Shown: positions 1-10,305 of the stretch, one piece after another
How the letters are laid out: each line of letters starts with the position of its first letter
How positions within the stretch are numbered: position 1 is the stretch's first letter
Assembly: GCA_037043015.1 (NCBI GenBank)
Contig: CM073323.1
Coordinates: 26,936,758 to 27,000,757 of the forward strand
Source: Bryum argenteum
Taxonomy: Eukaryota; Streptophyta; Bryopsida; Bryales; Bryaceae
Direction: 5' to 3'
DNA length: 64,000 nt
Notes under the pieces: model-generated
Told to the model about the DNA's origin: nothing
What the model saw: the letters and a program-made list of their open reading frames with translations, nothing else
The model's database searches: none
Translations under genes and position numbers: made by a program

Positions 1-12
1 CCCCAAGCTCGC

Positions 13-909
13 ATGGAGTGGTCCAACTTACGAGTTCTCGACTTCCCGGATCTCCAATCCTTCAACACGGAGCTTCACCGAATTACCTCTCAACTCCGAC
101 TCTGCGGCGAGATTATCACGGACGCCGAACTCATCGATAAGACTTTATCCACCTTTCCTCCTGCTACTGCCATTCTTTCTCAGCAATATCGAAATATGCA
201 TTTTCCACGCCACGCGGAACTGATGTCTTACTTATTTGTAGCGGAACGGCAACAACAGATGTTATTGAAGAACGCCGAATCACGGCCAGCTCGTGAAGTC
301 CATATCACGGAGTCCTCCCCGTCCGTTCCACCCAAATCTGTTTCGGTACCTACCCTGACGCCGACACCTCCAGCCCCAGCAATCACCCCGGAGGTTAACA
401 GTACAGAGGCTGCAAAGCGGAATCCCACGAGCGGCCGGGGCCGTGGCCGTGGCAGGGGGCGCGGTGGCAACTCTGGGCGAGGTGGATACTCTCACCACGG
501 TGGCCGTTCGGGCAGATACTTCGATTCTTGTGATCGTGATTATGATAACGACCACAGGTATTACAACAACCAACACCCTTATGACAGGCCCTCTAACTCT
601 CGTCGTCATAGTCCGTCTAGAGAGTCTGAGGGGTCCGGACCCGTCACAGGAGCTTGTTATGAATGTGGTGATCCTAGTCATTACGCTAGGTCGTGCAGAG
701 CGTCACCGTATGTTCGCGCAATGTTTAGACAGTTTCAGCGAATGAAGGAGGCAAAATGGGAAACTCACACCCTTGATGCCCCTTCCTTCACTAGCTTCGA
801 TATCGAGAACCATATGGTCGTCCGTTCTCGGGAGGAGTCTTATACAGATACTGCCTTACTTGACTCCGCCTCGACACATACTATCCTACGTGACCCCATT
901 TTCTTTTAG
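13..909 (+). CDS. Copia Gag and N-terminal protease, partial polyprotein
   Basis: This open frame of 298 codons forms the capsid/nucleocapsid part of the retrotransposon polyprotein. A helical Gag region is followed by a Gly/Arg-rich stretch (bases about 430-500) and a CCHC zinc knuckle (CYECGDPSHYARSC, bases about 655-696), which in this family binds RNA. Near the end LLDSASTHT resembles the copia aspartic protease site, with DSA where the family usually has DSG or DTG. The frame stops at 907-909, inside the protease. The true start may be upstream of the window. Confidence 0.8.
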   Translation: MEWSNLRVLDFPDLQSFNTELHRITSQLRLCGEIITDAELIDKTLSTFPPATAILSQQYRNMHFPRHAELMSYLFVAERQQQMLLKNAESRPAREVHITESSPSVPPKSVSVPTLTPTPPAPAITPEVNSTEAAKRNPTSGRGRGRGRGRGGNSGRGGYSHHGGRSGRYFDSCDRDYDNDHRYYNNQHPYDRPSNSRRHSPSRESEGSGPVTGACYECGDPSHYARSCRASPYVRAMFRQFQRMKEAKWETHTLDAPSFTSFDIENHMVVRSREESYTDTALLDSASTHTILRDPIFF

Positions 910-1213
910 TCTTGGTCATGCGAGAGATACTGGTTGAATTGTGACCTTGTCACGACACGAAGCCGAAACTTGCGGTTTCGGGAGGGCGGGCAAGAGTGGT
1001 TCCGCGCGGGATTCCCCTCGGTATTGAGAGAGCTATGTATGCTCGATGCACCCCGGAGCCTCGATCGGCTCACGGGATCTACGTGCAAATGGCATTCACG
1101 CTTCCAGCTGTGGGACGGGAAGGCAATGATTATGATGATGCCATTGAAGCTGCGCAAAGATAAGCGAGTTCGACTAGAGTGATACGGGACCGATCGCCTT
1201 TACGCATTACCCA

Positions 1214-2160
1214 TCATGGCGGACGCGCCAAGGGAATGTAATTTGGCGGTGCTTCAAGGCCCATTTGTGGCATAAGCGACTTGGACATCCTGGCACGACT
1301 TTGTTTCGTCGGATGGTCCCGATAATCACCGGACACAACTTGAGTCCTGGCGATACGGACAAAGTGGCGGAGTGCCTTGCTTGTATTCAAGGCAAGTTTG
1401 GAGGGCGCCCGCGGTCGCAGATTGCCCTCTGTAACTCCTCGGCCACTCCAGCGCCTACATGGCGACATTTGCGGGCCTATTGAGCCGCATTCAGTCCGTT
1501 TTCTTACTTCTTGGTACTTGTTGACGCCTCGGCACACACGCTGAAGTTTCCTTACTCACCACTAGAAACATGGCCTTTCCCAAAATCTTAGCCATGCTTA
1601 TTCGTTTTAGAACCCACTTTCCCGATAGAAAAATCCAAAGTTTACGAATGGATAATGCAAAGGAGTTTAGATCCCAAACTTTTGAGGACTATCGACACCC
1701 ACGGGAATAGAGCTCACGTATCTTTGTCCCATACGAGCATTCCCAAAACGGTCTAGTGAAGCTTTTATCAAGAAGATTCACTTATCACCGCCCCCTCCTT
1801 ATTCATGCCAATATGCCTACCTCTATGTGGGGACATGCGGTTCTTCACGCCGCAACCCTTCTCGGACTTCGCCCCACACACGTTAAATGCCCGGACTCCC
1901 TTAGAGATGGTTTCCGGTAGAACTCCCAATATTAGTTATCTTGAGTGTTCGGTTGTCAAGTTTGGGTTCCGGCCCGGAACCTCAACTTCGCACTATTGTC
2001 GCCCATCGCCTTGAAGGCATTTACGTGGGCTTTGACTCACAAAGCATTATCCGCTATCTAGTACCCCAAACCGGTGCTCTACACGCGCTCGTTTTTGCAA
2101 ATTGCCGCTTTATAGAGACAGTCTTCCCAAAGACTCTATAGACCCACACCTTCACTGACT
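1214..2160 (+). pseudogene. Copia integrase remnant
   Basis: The GAG-pre-integrase/HHCC zinc-binding segment is visible at 1265-1400 (LWHKRLGHPG, then CLAC). The integrase core motif with DNAKEF is at about 1650-1670. An integrase C-terminal segment (LEGIYVGFDSQSIIRYL) lies at about 2010-2060. These pieces sit in different reading frames with stops between them, so the integrase is not functional. Integrase normally inserts the cDNA into the host chromosome. Confidence 0.75.
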
Positions 2161-2599
2161 TTAAGGTTGAGCCACCCAATCTTTCACCAAGAACCCCGAT
2201 CCACGAACCGCCATATAGCTGAAACCGAGGTCCGTAAACTCTTGCATCTTCACGAGTTAGCAACCCGCATTCCCGATGGTTTTGCCTCTACTTCCCGAAT
2301 TCTTGAAACCCAATTCCCGGTTCGGGCAATCCTCCCATAGCACCCAAGCGAGAAAGACCCTAAGACCCCAAAACCTTGAAGGCTCCTAAGGCAAATTCGG
2401 TACCTAAGGGACCCAAAGCCTCGAAGAATTCCCGAGCCAAAGAGCTCGTTGTCACACCCCCGTGAGTACGTAATCCTCGAAGTTCTTCATATAGAACCCG
2501 CACCCTTGTGTTTCTTCGAACCACCCTTTCCACCCGAGGTAGAAGCCTTTGTCACCTCCATCACCACCTTAGATCCGATCCGGTTACCTTAGAACAAGC

Positions 2600-3470
2600 C
2601 AAAGCCACCCCGAATGGCCACAGTGGCAAGTCGCATTGCAAGCCGAGTATGCTTCATTGCGCAAGCGCCAAGTGTTTGGTCACGTGGTACTTGATCTTCC
2701 TTCAAAGCCCATTGGCTACAAGCTCAGATTCACTCGCAAGCGCAACGAGAAGGGTGAGATTGTTCGCTACAAGGTGCGCTGCGTAGCCCAAGGTTTCAAA
2801 CAGCGTCCCGGGATCGACTTCGACCAGACTTACTCACCGGTGATCGATTCCACTTCCTTCCGGTACCTGCTCGCACTTGCTGTGCAACTCACGTTGTCCA
2901 CTCGCCTCGTGGACGTAGTCACGGCATATCTCTACGGCGAGTTGGACGAGAAGATTTATATCAAGCCGCCTCAGAATTTTTGAAGGATACTCCAAGACCT
3001 TCCGGCAAGTTTTGCGGCCTTAAGCTCTGCAAAGCTTTATATGGGCTGAAGCAAGCGGGGCGCGCCTGGTATCATCACCTCAGGAGGTTCCTTACTCATC
3101 AAGGCTTCACATGCCGCGATGCCTTACCTTGCATCTTCGTGCTTCGTCGAGATTCTGCCTTTGTTATCCTCGCAGTTTATGTAGATGACCTCAATTTGGT
3201 GGGATCGACGCATTGTGCACCGAGGTTGAGGAGCTTCTCACTACTCGATTCGAGATGAAACTCCTTGGCCGCACCACGTTTTGTCTTGGACTTCGGTATG
3301 CCATCTTCCCGACGGGAGTATTCTTCTCCACCAAGACACTTACACCAAGAAGTCGCTCAAGGCATTTAACATGTCCAACGCCAAGTCCCTTTCGGCACCA
3401 ATGATTGGAAGGAGCAAAGACGGGAGACGACCCGCACCGACCTTGCAAGGAGGAGGAGAATGAGAAGGAT
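2600..3470 (+). pseudogene. Copia reverse transcriptase remnant
   Basis: Reverse transcriptase makes cDNA from the element RNA. Frame 2636-2983 contains GYKLRFTRKRNEKG...RYKVRCVAQGFKQRPGIDF, the usual copia RT start. Frame 2980-3258 continues with LCKALYGLKQAGRAWYHHL and the catalytic YVDD (bases about 3178-3189). The frames change near 2980 and again near 3215-3280, so the domain is split by frameshifts although its catalytic motifs survive. Confidence 0.85.
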
Positions 3471-3519
3471 CGTGAGAAGTACCTCATTTGTGGTCGGAGC
3501 GCCGCTTTACCTCGCAACT

Positions 3520-4172
3520 CACACTCGCCCGACATCTCATTTCTGTTAGTGTGTTAGCTCGTCACGGGCGCAAGCCAACTGATCGACATTGGCGCGGGGT
3601 GAAGCACCTTCTTCGATACCTCAAGGGAACGGAAGATTTGGGTCTACACTACACGAAGGAGGCGAGTCCTAACATCACGGGATATGCGATTCCGGGTACA
3701 TCGCGAGACGAGATTAGTGGCAAGTCCAGGGGGGTATATCTTCCTCAAGAACGGAGCTCCGATATGTTGGAAATCTGTAAAGCAGACCGTCACGGCGATT
3801 TCGACTAACCATGCGGAGTTGATTGCGCTTCACGAAGCCGCTCGAGAGGCGGTTTGGCTCCGGACTATGGTGGACACGATTTCTGAGCAATGCGGGATGA
3901 GCTCGCAGCCCAAGGCGACCATTATCTTCGAGGACAACGCTGCTGCAGTTGCCCAAGTTTCTGCCGGTTTCATCAAGGCAGATCGAGTTAAGCACATCCC
4001 ACCTCAACTCTTCGGGTTTATGCAGGACCTCGTGGAGACGAATCAGATCGAGGTGAAGAAAATCGACACTGCGCATAACATTGCAGATATGCTAACCAAG
4101 GCACTCCAGCCTTCTAAGCATCGAGAGTTGGTTCGCGCAGCGGGTCTCCGCTCACTTCGAGACCTCATGTAA
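3520..4172 (+). pseudogene. Copia RNase H remnant and polyprotein C-terminus
   Basis: RNase H degrades RNA in the RNA:DNA hybrid. The first strand (bases 3590-3700, HWRGVKHLLRYLKGT then ITGYA) is in another frame from the rest. Frame 3684-4172 carries the remaining motifs: NHAELIALHEAAREAVWL, IIFEDNAAAV, RVKHI, and the typical copia end IADMLTKALQPSKH. A frameshift near 3690 divides the domain. The final TAA at 4170-4172 is the natural polyprotein end. Confidence 0.85.
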
Positions 4173-4254
4173 AGGGCGCACTCTTTTCTCCACTTGAGAT
4201 TTTTCCCACAGGGTTTTGCTCGAGGAGGAGTTTTTAATGAGGCGTTCCTTGGTC

Positions 4255-4263
4255 GAGGAGGAG
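4255..4263 (+). other. Polypurine tract of the copia element
   Basis: The purine run GAGGAGGAG directly precedes the TGTTGAG start of the 3' LTR. In LTR elements such a tract primes plus-strand DNA synthesis. A similar run sits at about 4223-4230. Confidence 0.7.
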
Positions 4264-4475
4264 TGTTGAGATAAGGATAAGGCGCCCTTCGGAACTTAGA
4301 GAAAATTAGAAGCTTCCACTTAGACTGTAGTTCAACTGCTAGTTCAATAACGTAAAAGGTTCTGAATCCTTCAATATAAATATGTGGTCAGGGAACACTC
4401 ATAACATATATTTCTCATTATATTGATATACTCATTGCTCTCTGTCTCTCTCAACAAAAACATTTCTTTCTTACA
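4264..4475 (+). repeat. 3' LTR of the copia element (about 212 bp)
   Basis: It begins TGTTGAGATAAGG right after the purine tract and ends CTTTCTTACA, giving the TG...CA ends typical of LTRs. A TATA-like TATAAATA lies at about 4375-4382. The partner 5' LTR is outside the window, so the right edge is inferred from the terminal CA and the change to AT-rich DNA. Confidence 0.65.
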
Positions 4476-4517
4476 TGAGTTTGAAATTGAAATTGTTTTT
4501 GGTAATTTAAAAAAAAA

Positions 4518-4695
4518 GTTGTATAAACTTGAAAACAATATTACAAGTACTTAAAAGTAACAATATATCAAAAATAAATTTGATACATCTTATCAATGGT
4601 AATATTGTGTTCAAGTTTATACAACTAACTCGTTACTTTTAAATACTAACCCATATCAAACAATTTTTTGATATATCTTAGTATTTAAAAGTAAC
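4518..4695. repeat. AT-rich compound foldback
   Basis: Two inverted repeats lie side by side. The arms at 4518-4544 and 4599-4625 are 27 bp with one mismatch, and the arms at 4632-4648 and 4679-4695 are 17 bp and perfect. The second loop contains a further short ATATCAAA/TTTGATAT stem. It lies just outside the LTR and looks like a remnant of a small foldback transposon. No coding capacity is seen. Confidence 0.6.
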
Positions 4696-5098
4696 AATGT
4701 ATCAAAACAAATTTATTTACGGCACGATTGTTATGCAATTTGAAACAAAGTTAAATCAAATTGTCCTACACAGATATTTCAAATTTTCATGAACACAATT
4801 TTTGATCAATTCTTTTAAAACAATTTACATGTAAGGAAATATAGTTTTTTCTTATCATAGCTAACTTTCACCATTTGGTAAACTTTTCTTCACCGATGGA
4901 CTTCTCCGGTGAACTTTTTCCGGTAAAACTTCTCCTTTAAGTGTTTAGACTACAACCTGTGAAGACTCCTCAAAAAATATTTTATTGCTTTTAATTCTTC
5001 TCGGGCACATTCACCACTTGCTTCATATAACCATGTCTTGGCCAAGCATTCTTGACCGACCGGAGGCCTTCTCCACCGTAGTGTAAACCGGCCCTAAG
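4696..5098. other. Spacer with a short GC-rich, exon-like patch
   Basis: Mostly AT-rich spacer. At about 4990-5097 base composition rises and the minus strand reads open for 20 or more codons in more than one frame, following a possible splice acceptor (CCTTAG) near 5095. It may be the last exon of a broken gene. I do not recognise the product. Array homology begins immediately to the right, at about 5099. Confidence 0.35.
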
Positions 5099-6548
5099 GC
5101 ATGGGGCGTCTAGGAATCTCTCTATGTTGAAATTTACTTGCTTCTTCAAATTGGCCTTGTTTTGGAGATTGTGTATCAAGTGTATCAAAAGGTGTTTTTA
5201 TTCTTAGCAAAGGATGACAAATTAAAAAGACAAGTCAGCTGAAATGTTGTGTTAATATGAGCAATGCCTCATTTAGTCAAGTCATGCACAACAAAGCTTG
5301 CAATTTTAATTGAGGACCCAGCCATGGGGATTGCTACATGCACAAAGCAAGGTAATATATCCATGAAGTTTGCAACGTACAAAAGTAAAGAAATGAAGCC
5401 AAGCCAAAGGTTATTCCAAGTCATGTAGAGTTCTTCTCATGTCCTTTGCACATTCATTGAATAAATTTAACTGTGAGGCATGAGATTTAACATGTTATAT
5501 GTTTGTGACAATTGCTTACCTCCAAAGTTTCAAGGTGCCTAAATTCGTTTGGTTTGCCTTTGATCGAGCTCCCATATACTTGATTGTTGGCCTATAAAGA
5601 CAAACTCTTTTGCAAATCGTAATTTTGTCTTCAAGAGATATTTACCCTTAAAATTCAAAACTACACTTAAAGCACGTTGAAATTTAGTGAAAAATATAAC
5701 ATATTTCTTTATAAACTAAAAATTTACTAGACATGGAGTACAAATGAGAAACTCAAAAATTCATGAAAAAGTTTAAGCTTCACTATTATTTCAAATTATT
5801 ATTTTCGGGAAATTTTCTTACATGTGTATAAGAAGTACTGAGGTATGTTTTGACTCTCTCTCCTTTTTTTCTTCTTTTTTATACTAACAACATTCTTTTA
5901 ATTGACGTCTTTATCCTCAAAAAACAACATTTCTATAAGAATTTTACATATTGAAACTACACATTGGAGGATTTGAGTATCTTCAAATTTTCAAGGAGCC
6001 CCACGATTTTCATTTTACTATTTGATTTATACTTTGGCCACACATGCAACCATGAGGAGCCTCCAATGTGTTACCTCTAATTGAAGTGCTTTCAATCTGC
6101 AAGTAGTTAAGTGTAGCATAATAACTACCTATTCTTGGTTGGAGCATTGACATAAAAGAGGTCATAAAGTAACATACTCTAAAACTGTGCAAAACTCATT
6201 TAAACAAATTTTTCATGAAGTGATCTAAGAATTTATTTTTGAAAAATGTGCAAATTTTGAGAGAGAGTAGTAATAAAAAAATCAAATTTCTCTAACTTTA
6301 CTTTATTTAGTTATGATAAGTGCAAGGACCCAATATCATAGGTATTTATTAAACTGATAAAGGTGTGGTGTACATTTGAAGATAAACTTAGAGCCTATGA
6401 TGTTAGTTATGGAAAAATTAGCCAATTACACCGTTTCAGGTGCTGCTTGGATTACAAACAATTTCTTTGAACGCTTTTCCCTTATATAAGAGGTAACCTT
6501 GTGCATCAACATATATAATTCATGAATAAATTACCCTTTAGTTAGTGT

Positions 6549-6628
6549 GTGTGTAATATTACAGAGTTTGTGTGATATTGCAAAGTTGATGTGATATTAC
6601 AAAGTTCAAGTGATATTATAGAGCATCA
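6549..6628 (+). repeat. Short imperfect tandem motif, about 20 bp x 4
   Basis: Four successive versions of a motif close to GTGATATTACAAAGTT occur with a period of about 19-21 bp. The same block is present in U3 (about 25005-25080) and U5 (about 50650-50725), and was lost in U2 and U4 by deletion. Related motifs occur inside the insertion at 42680-42775. Function unknown. Confidence 0.55.
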
Positions 6629-8708
6629 GAAAGCCGTCCCAAACAACACCCATTGTGCCATTTTGCAAGAACATGTCACCACAATGCGACGTTGTCGCAA
6701 AAATTGTGCTTCGTGGCAAAATGGCACAAGGAATATTGTCACTTTATCGGAATCGGGGTTGTTATTTCTCATCACTTGTCAATCGCTCGATTCTACGCTT
6801 GGTTCTACTGAATTTGCCGACCTCTTCAACTAGAGGGCTTGAAATTAATGGATGCTTGGAAATGTGATGGTGTACTGTAATTGGGATGGTCAACCTCTTT
6901 ATATTAGAGTTAAGGCCATCTAAAATTGAAGTCAGCCTCAACTCAAGGTTTGAATTACAAAGTGGGCCGCAAAATTGGCCTTGAAATACAAAGTCCACTG
7001 ACACACTTTGAAGGCGTACATTAGAAATGTTACTTTAGGTTGGGTCTTCCTAAGTGACCTAATATTAGGGCCCATTTCTAAGGCCCGTTTCCAGACCCTA
7101 ACATTCATGTATGATAGTACTTAAATTGCCCAAATGGGCCCAAGAGGGAAAGTAGGATGTCACTCCATGAGAAATTGAGAACTCATTTTTTTGGCTAGGG
7201 CCCATAATGGCCCTAAAAGAGCGCTCACTAACGGCTTAAATTTCAACATGCGAAATATGTAATGATGATAAGTGCGCAAGAAATTTTTGTATATTGGGAT
7301 AGTCTAGTAGTATTCATCAATTTTGGACTCTTCTCCAATTTGCTATGAATTTTTGAAGGTAGACATATAGATAATCCAAAATTGATGTCGTGATTTGACA
7401 CCCTATAATACAAGGGATGAGTTGTACATGGTACTATTGAATTGCAAAGCTAGTGTCTTTAATGGTAGAGTAGATCTTGCTCATGAGTGGGACCTCGCTC
7501 AACCCTCTCTAAGCGATTTGGCAGAACATCCCCAAGCTGGTACATACCGGCGTGCTTGCCTTGCTGCCCTACAACCCTGCCCGGTCAAATAAAAATTTGA
7601 GGATAAGTTTGCACTCTATTTTTGAATGGTAGATATCACCCATCATGCCACGAAGGGGTGCCACAAGGGTAAAATGGGGTCTTAGATCCCATTCCCAAAC
7701 TGAGAATTCCAAAAAAAGTGGCAAATTTTTTTAAGAATGAAAATATAATAGTGGCCGTTATTTGGCTAGGTAGGGAGTATGGGCGGGCAACCACGCTGGT
7801 AAGTACGAGCATGGGGATTTCGTGTCCATGTCCTCTCTAAGTACCTTCTCTTAACACTCACCTCTTTTTTCCACTTCTTCTTCGTCTCCAAATTTTCACT
7901 GTACAAAAATTACTGCACTTGACTCCACGTAGAGGTTCTTCTACACAAGAGATGTAATTTTTCAATTGATCATATACTATTGAGAGGTTTGATGAAGAAA
8001 AAAAAATTTGCACCTCTGGGTGAAAAAGCCCAGAGTTTCATTATTGGAAATGCTCCATTTTAGCGCACTCTCACTTGTGATATATATTATTTTCTGCCCA
8101 GGTTTTCAGAATTTAGATATGAACCTACGAGGCCAAATTCGCATGAGATTGACACTAGATATCACTTTATTGTATGGTAGACTGTCCTAAAAGCGCCACC
8201 TTAAGAGATGTGACCTATTGTTAGCACTACTAAATTCAAAATAAAATTATGACCACATTCAAAATAGGTTTTCGGGAGGATTGCAAATTTGCAACATGTA
8301 ATTCGCATTTGTGAATTTTATACAAAATTCCAAAGTGCTAAGTAAGACTTGACCCAATTGCATTGTATACAAATGAGGTACATCTATAATTTCAAAATCT
8401 ACAAATGAGGTACAGATCGCTTTTGGGTAGACAACGCTTTTAGGACTGCCTACCTTAAACAAAGTAGATGTTGACACAGGATAATAAGAGAGCGGTGCAT
8501 TGAAGAATTCAACAACTAATTATTTTTTCAACTGATAACACACTGATTGTCTCTAGAAAGAAAAGAAGAAGAAGCAAAGAAATCTCAAAAAAAATCAACA
8601 ACTCCACCGTGACACAGCCCATGATGCCGCGTCGTGTATTATTGATTTGAGCGCGTCTTGCAAAGGTTGACAACCCATGCTGTATATTTTATGCTTTGAA
8701 CCAAGTAA

Positions 8709-9107
8709 GGGCGAGTCTCCATGCTTGAACCGACCCGTCATATTTGAAGGTTCGTCCTGTAGCAAACCTTCTTTTAAAATTAGGGAGGAGAAATGATGGG
8801 TTGTCCTCATGTGAGGACCGTGCCGTGATAATCCTTCACTTGATTTAGAGAAAAGACAGAAAATAACTAATGCTAGCTCCTCAAACAAAGGAATTCTAAA
8901 AAGCATCCTAATTTGAGGGAAGAATAATCCAAGATAAGAATGAGGGTCACTCGTATTATTTGTTGGGCTTGCCAAGCCTCCTTGGTAGACCCGTCATCTA
9001 AAAAAACGAACCGCTTTTATTAATACGGGTCAGGTGTCTCCAAATTACATGCAAGCCACCCTCACCTTCAAGTAAATACGGGTCGGTTCAAGCATGGGGA
9101 CAGGCTC
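8709..9107. mobile_element. Tourist-like MITE (PIF/Harbinger type), 399 bp
   Basis: It is present only in U1. The ends are inverted repeats of about 30 bp, containing an identical 20-bp core CCATGCTTGAACCGACCCGT on opposite strands. TAA flanks both sides (8706-8708, 9108-9110), and the empty site in U3 (near 27315) has a single TAA. The TAA duplication and G-rich termini fit Tourist/PIF-Harbinger MITEs. No transposase is encoded. Confidence 0.8.
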
Positions 9108-9119
9108 TAAATACCCACT

Positions 9120-10305
9120 GCCTTCGAAAACAAAGGCATCGCTGCAACCAGATAATCCTGCCTACAGAAAGTTCCGAAGTATCAAAATACTACTTTAATA
9201 CAAAGTCGGAAAGTGCAGCTAAGATTCTCCTCGGATATTCAGATTTGACCAGGCCTCGTGCTTATCTTCTCGCCTTTCGTGCACCTGGTCTCCAGAACAC
9301 GTTAAACTTGCCAGCATCTCCAGCACATTTGTTGACCTCTTCCCAAGGTACGGCTTCCTCCTTCATCCTCCTCCTACAGACTCCTTGCGAACTTCTTCCT
9401 TCATGTTTATTGCCGGCGTGCTGCAGAAGCCCCTCATTTCTGCACTGGAGGTTGAAAGTCCAGCTTTCCGTTGGAGGAAGCATACTGTGCTCATCTGAGG
9501 AGGAGTATTGCCGGCCCGCTTTGTGAAGCTGGTCACTGAAGAAGGCGCTGGCGCCTTGGCTTGTGTTCTGCGGTATCATACAAGCTTCGACTTGCGGCGC
9601 TTTCTTTCGCTTGCGGTATTCTGCAAGCCTCGGTATCTCTTATCGTTCATCACGCACAACTCATCTGGGCGGACGTTTGATCATAGCCTGTAATTCGAGC
9701 ACGGCATTCCAGGTACGACTAGTTCTATGTGTCACAAGCTTTTGCATGTGGGTCGACTTCTGTCTCAGAATATGTGGCTAATATGGATTAGTGCTGGCTC
9801 GGTGCGTTGGAGCAGGAACCCCCTGCGTTCGGTACTCTCACCTGTGGAGTGGAAGTTGAAGGTCTCTAGCGTTATTTCTTACTCGCTCATACAGCACTCG
9901 GCAGGAGCGAGGAATAATCATCAGCATAAGAAGAGAAGCTTGGCTCTGTGAAGATGGATTGCTGATGTTGGCGCTTTGGCTTGTGGTAATCAATGCGAGC
10001 CTCAGGTTTCTTGTGGAGTCCATCTCGTATCCGGTCTTCACGTTCGATTTGTCTGCACGGAGAATATTCTTATCCTTAAATATCTGAGCACAACTTTTCC
10101 AGGTGAGACTGATTGAACCAGTAACAAGCGTCTGGTTGCGGATTGTCTTTCCTGATCGGAACATGTGTCACGTTTGAGGGTTAGGAGTTATTCATTTCCG
10201 AATGCCTGTTCGCATTCTGAGACGTTGGATCTTATGTTTTCATAGGATTACGTCAGGAATTAAAGGGCTACAATTGATAAGCGTAGTGAGTACGCATCGA
10301 GCATC
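9120..10305 (+). promoter_or_regulatory. Conserved leader and probable promoter of the kinase gene
   Basis: This stretch of about 1.2 kb upstream of the kinase start is strongly conserved in U3 (27320-28514), U4 (39190-40385) and U5 (52780-53975). It is richer in GC than the surrounding spacer. Short open frames in it are not kept consistently between copies, so it is more likely promoter plus untranslated leader than protein. A probable leader intron lies at 10103-10245. I could not fix a TATA box; TATATTTTA at about 8683 is conserved between units but lies far upstream. Confidence 0.5.
10103..10245 (+). other. Putative intron in the kinase 5' leader
   Basis: The donor CCAG|GTGAGA and the acceptor TTTTCATAG|G enclose 143 bp. 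The same 143-bp interval is found in U3 (28312-28454), U4 (40183-40325) and U5 (53773-53915). In U4 the last exonic base before the donor has changed from G to A. Splicing here would leave a leader of about 60 bases before the ATG. This is a prediction without transcript evidence. Confidence 0.5.

Larger units (their letters stand above)
1..4475 (+). mobile_element. Ty1/copia LTR retrotransposon, 3' part, decayed
   Basis: Reading left to right there are gag with a zinc knuckle, protease, the integrase HHCC region, reverse transcriptase with YVDD, RNase H, a purine-rich tract and a 3' LTR. Integrase before RT is the copia order. The 5' LTR and the start of gag lie left of the window, so no target-site duplication can be read. 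The polyprotein is broken by several frameshifts and stops between 910 and 3690, so this copy cannot make a complete polyprotein. The GC-rich body contrasts sharply with the AT-rich DNA that follows. Confidence 0.93.

Noticed and set aside
228-745. Arg/Val/Thr-rich frames on both strands over gag
   Set aside because: Shadows of the Gly/Arg-rich gag frame at 13-909.
7395-7592. Open frame of 65 codons, identical in length in U3 (26000-26197), richer in GC than its surroundings
   Set aside because: The U5 equivalent (about 51600-51800) does not keep the frame, and the conservation is explained by unit duplication. No domain is recognised.
9245-9781. Overlapping open frames in the kinase leader (93, 105, 72 codons) recurring in other units
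   Set aside because: They vary in start, end and frame between units and overlap on both strands. Low-complexity Leu/Ser-rich translation fits non-coding leader.
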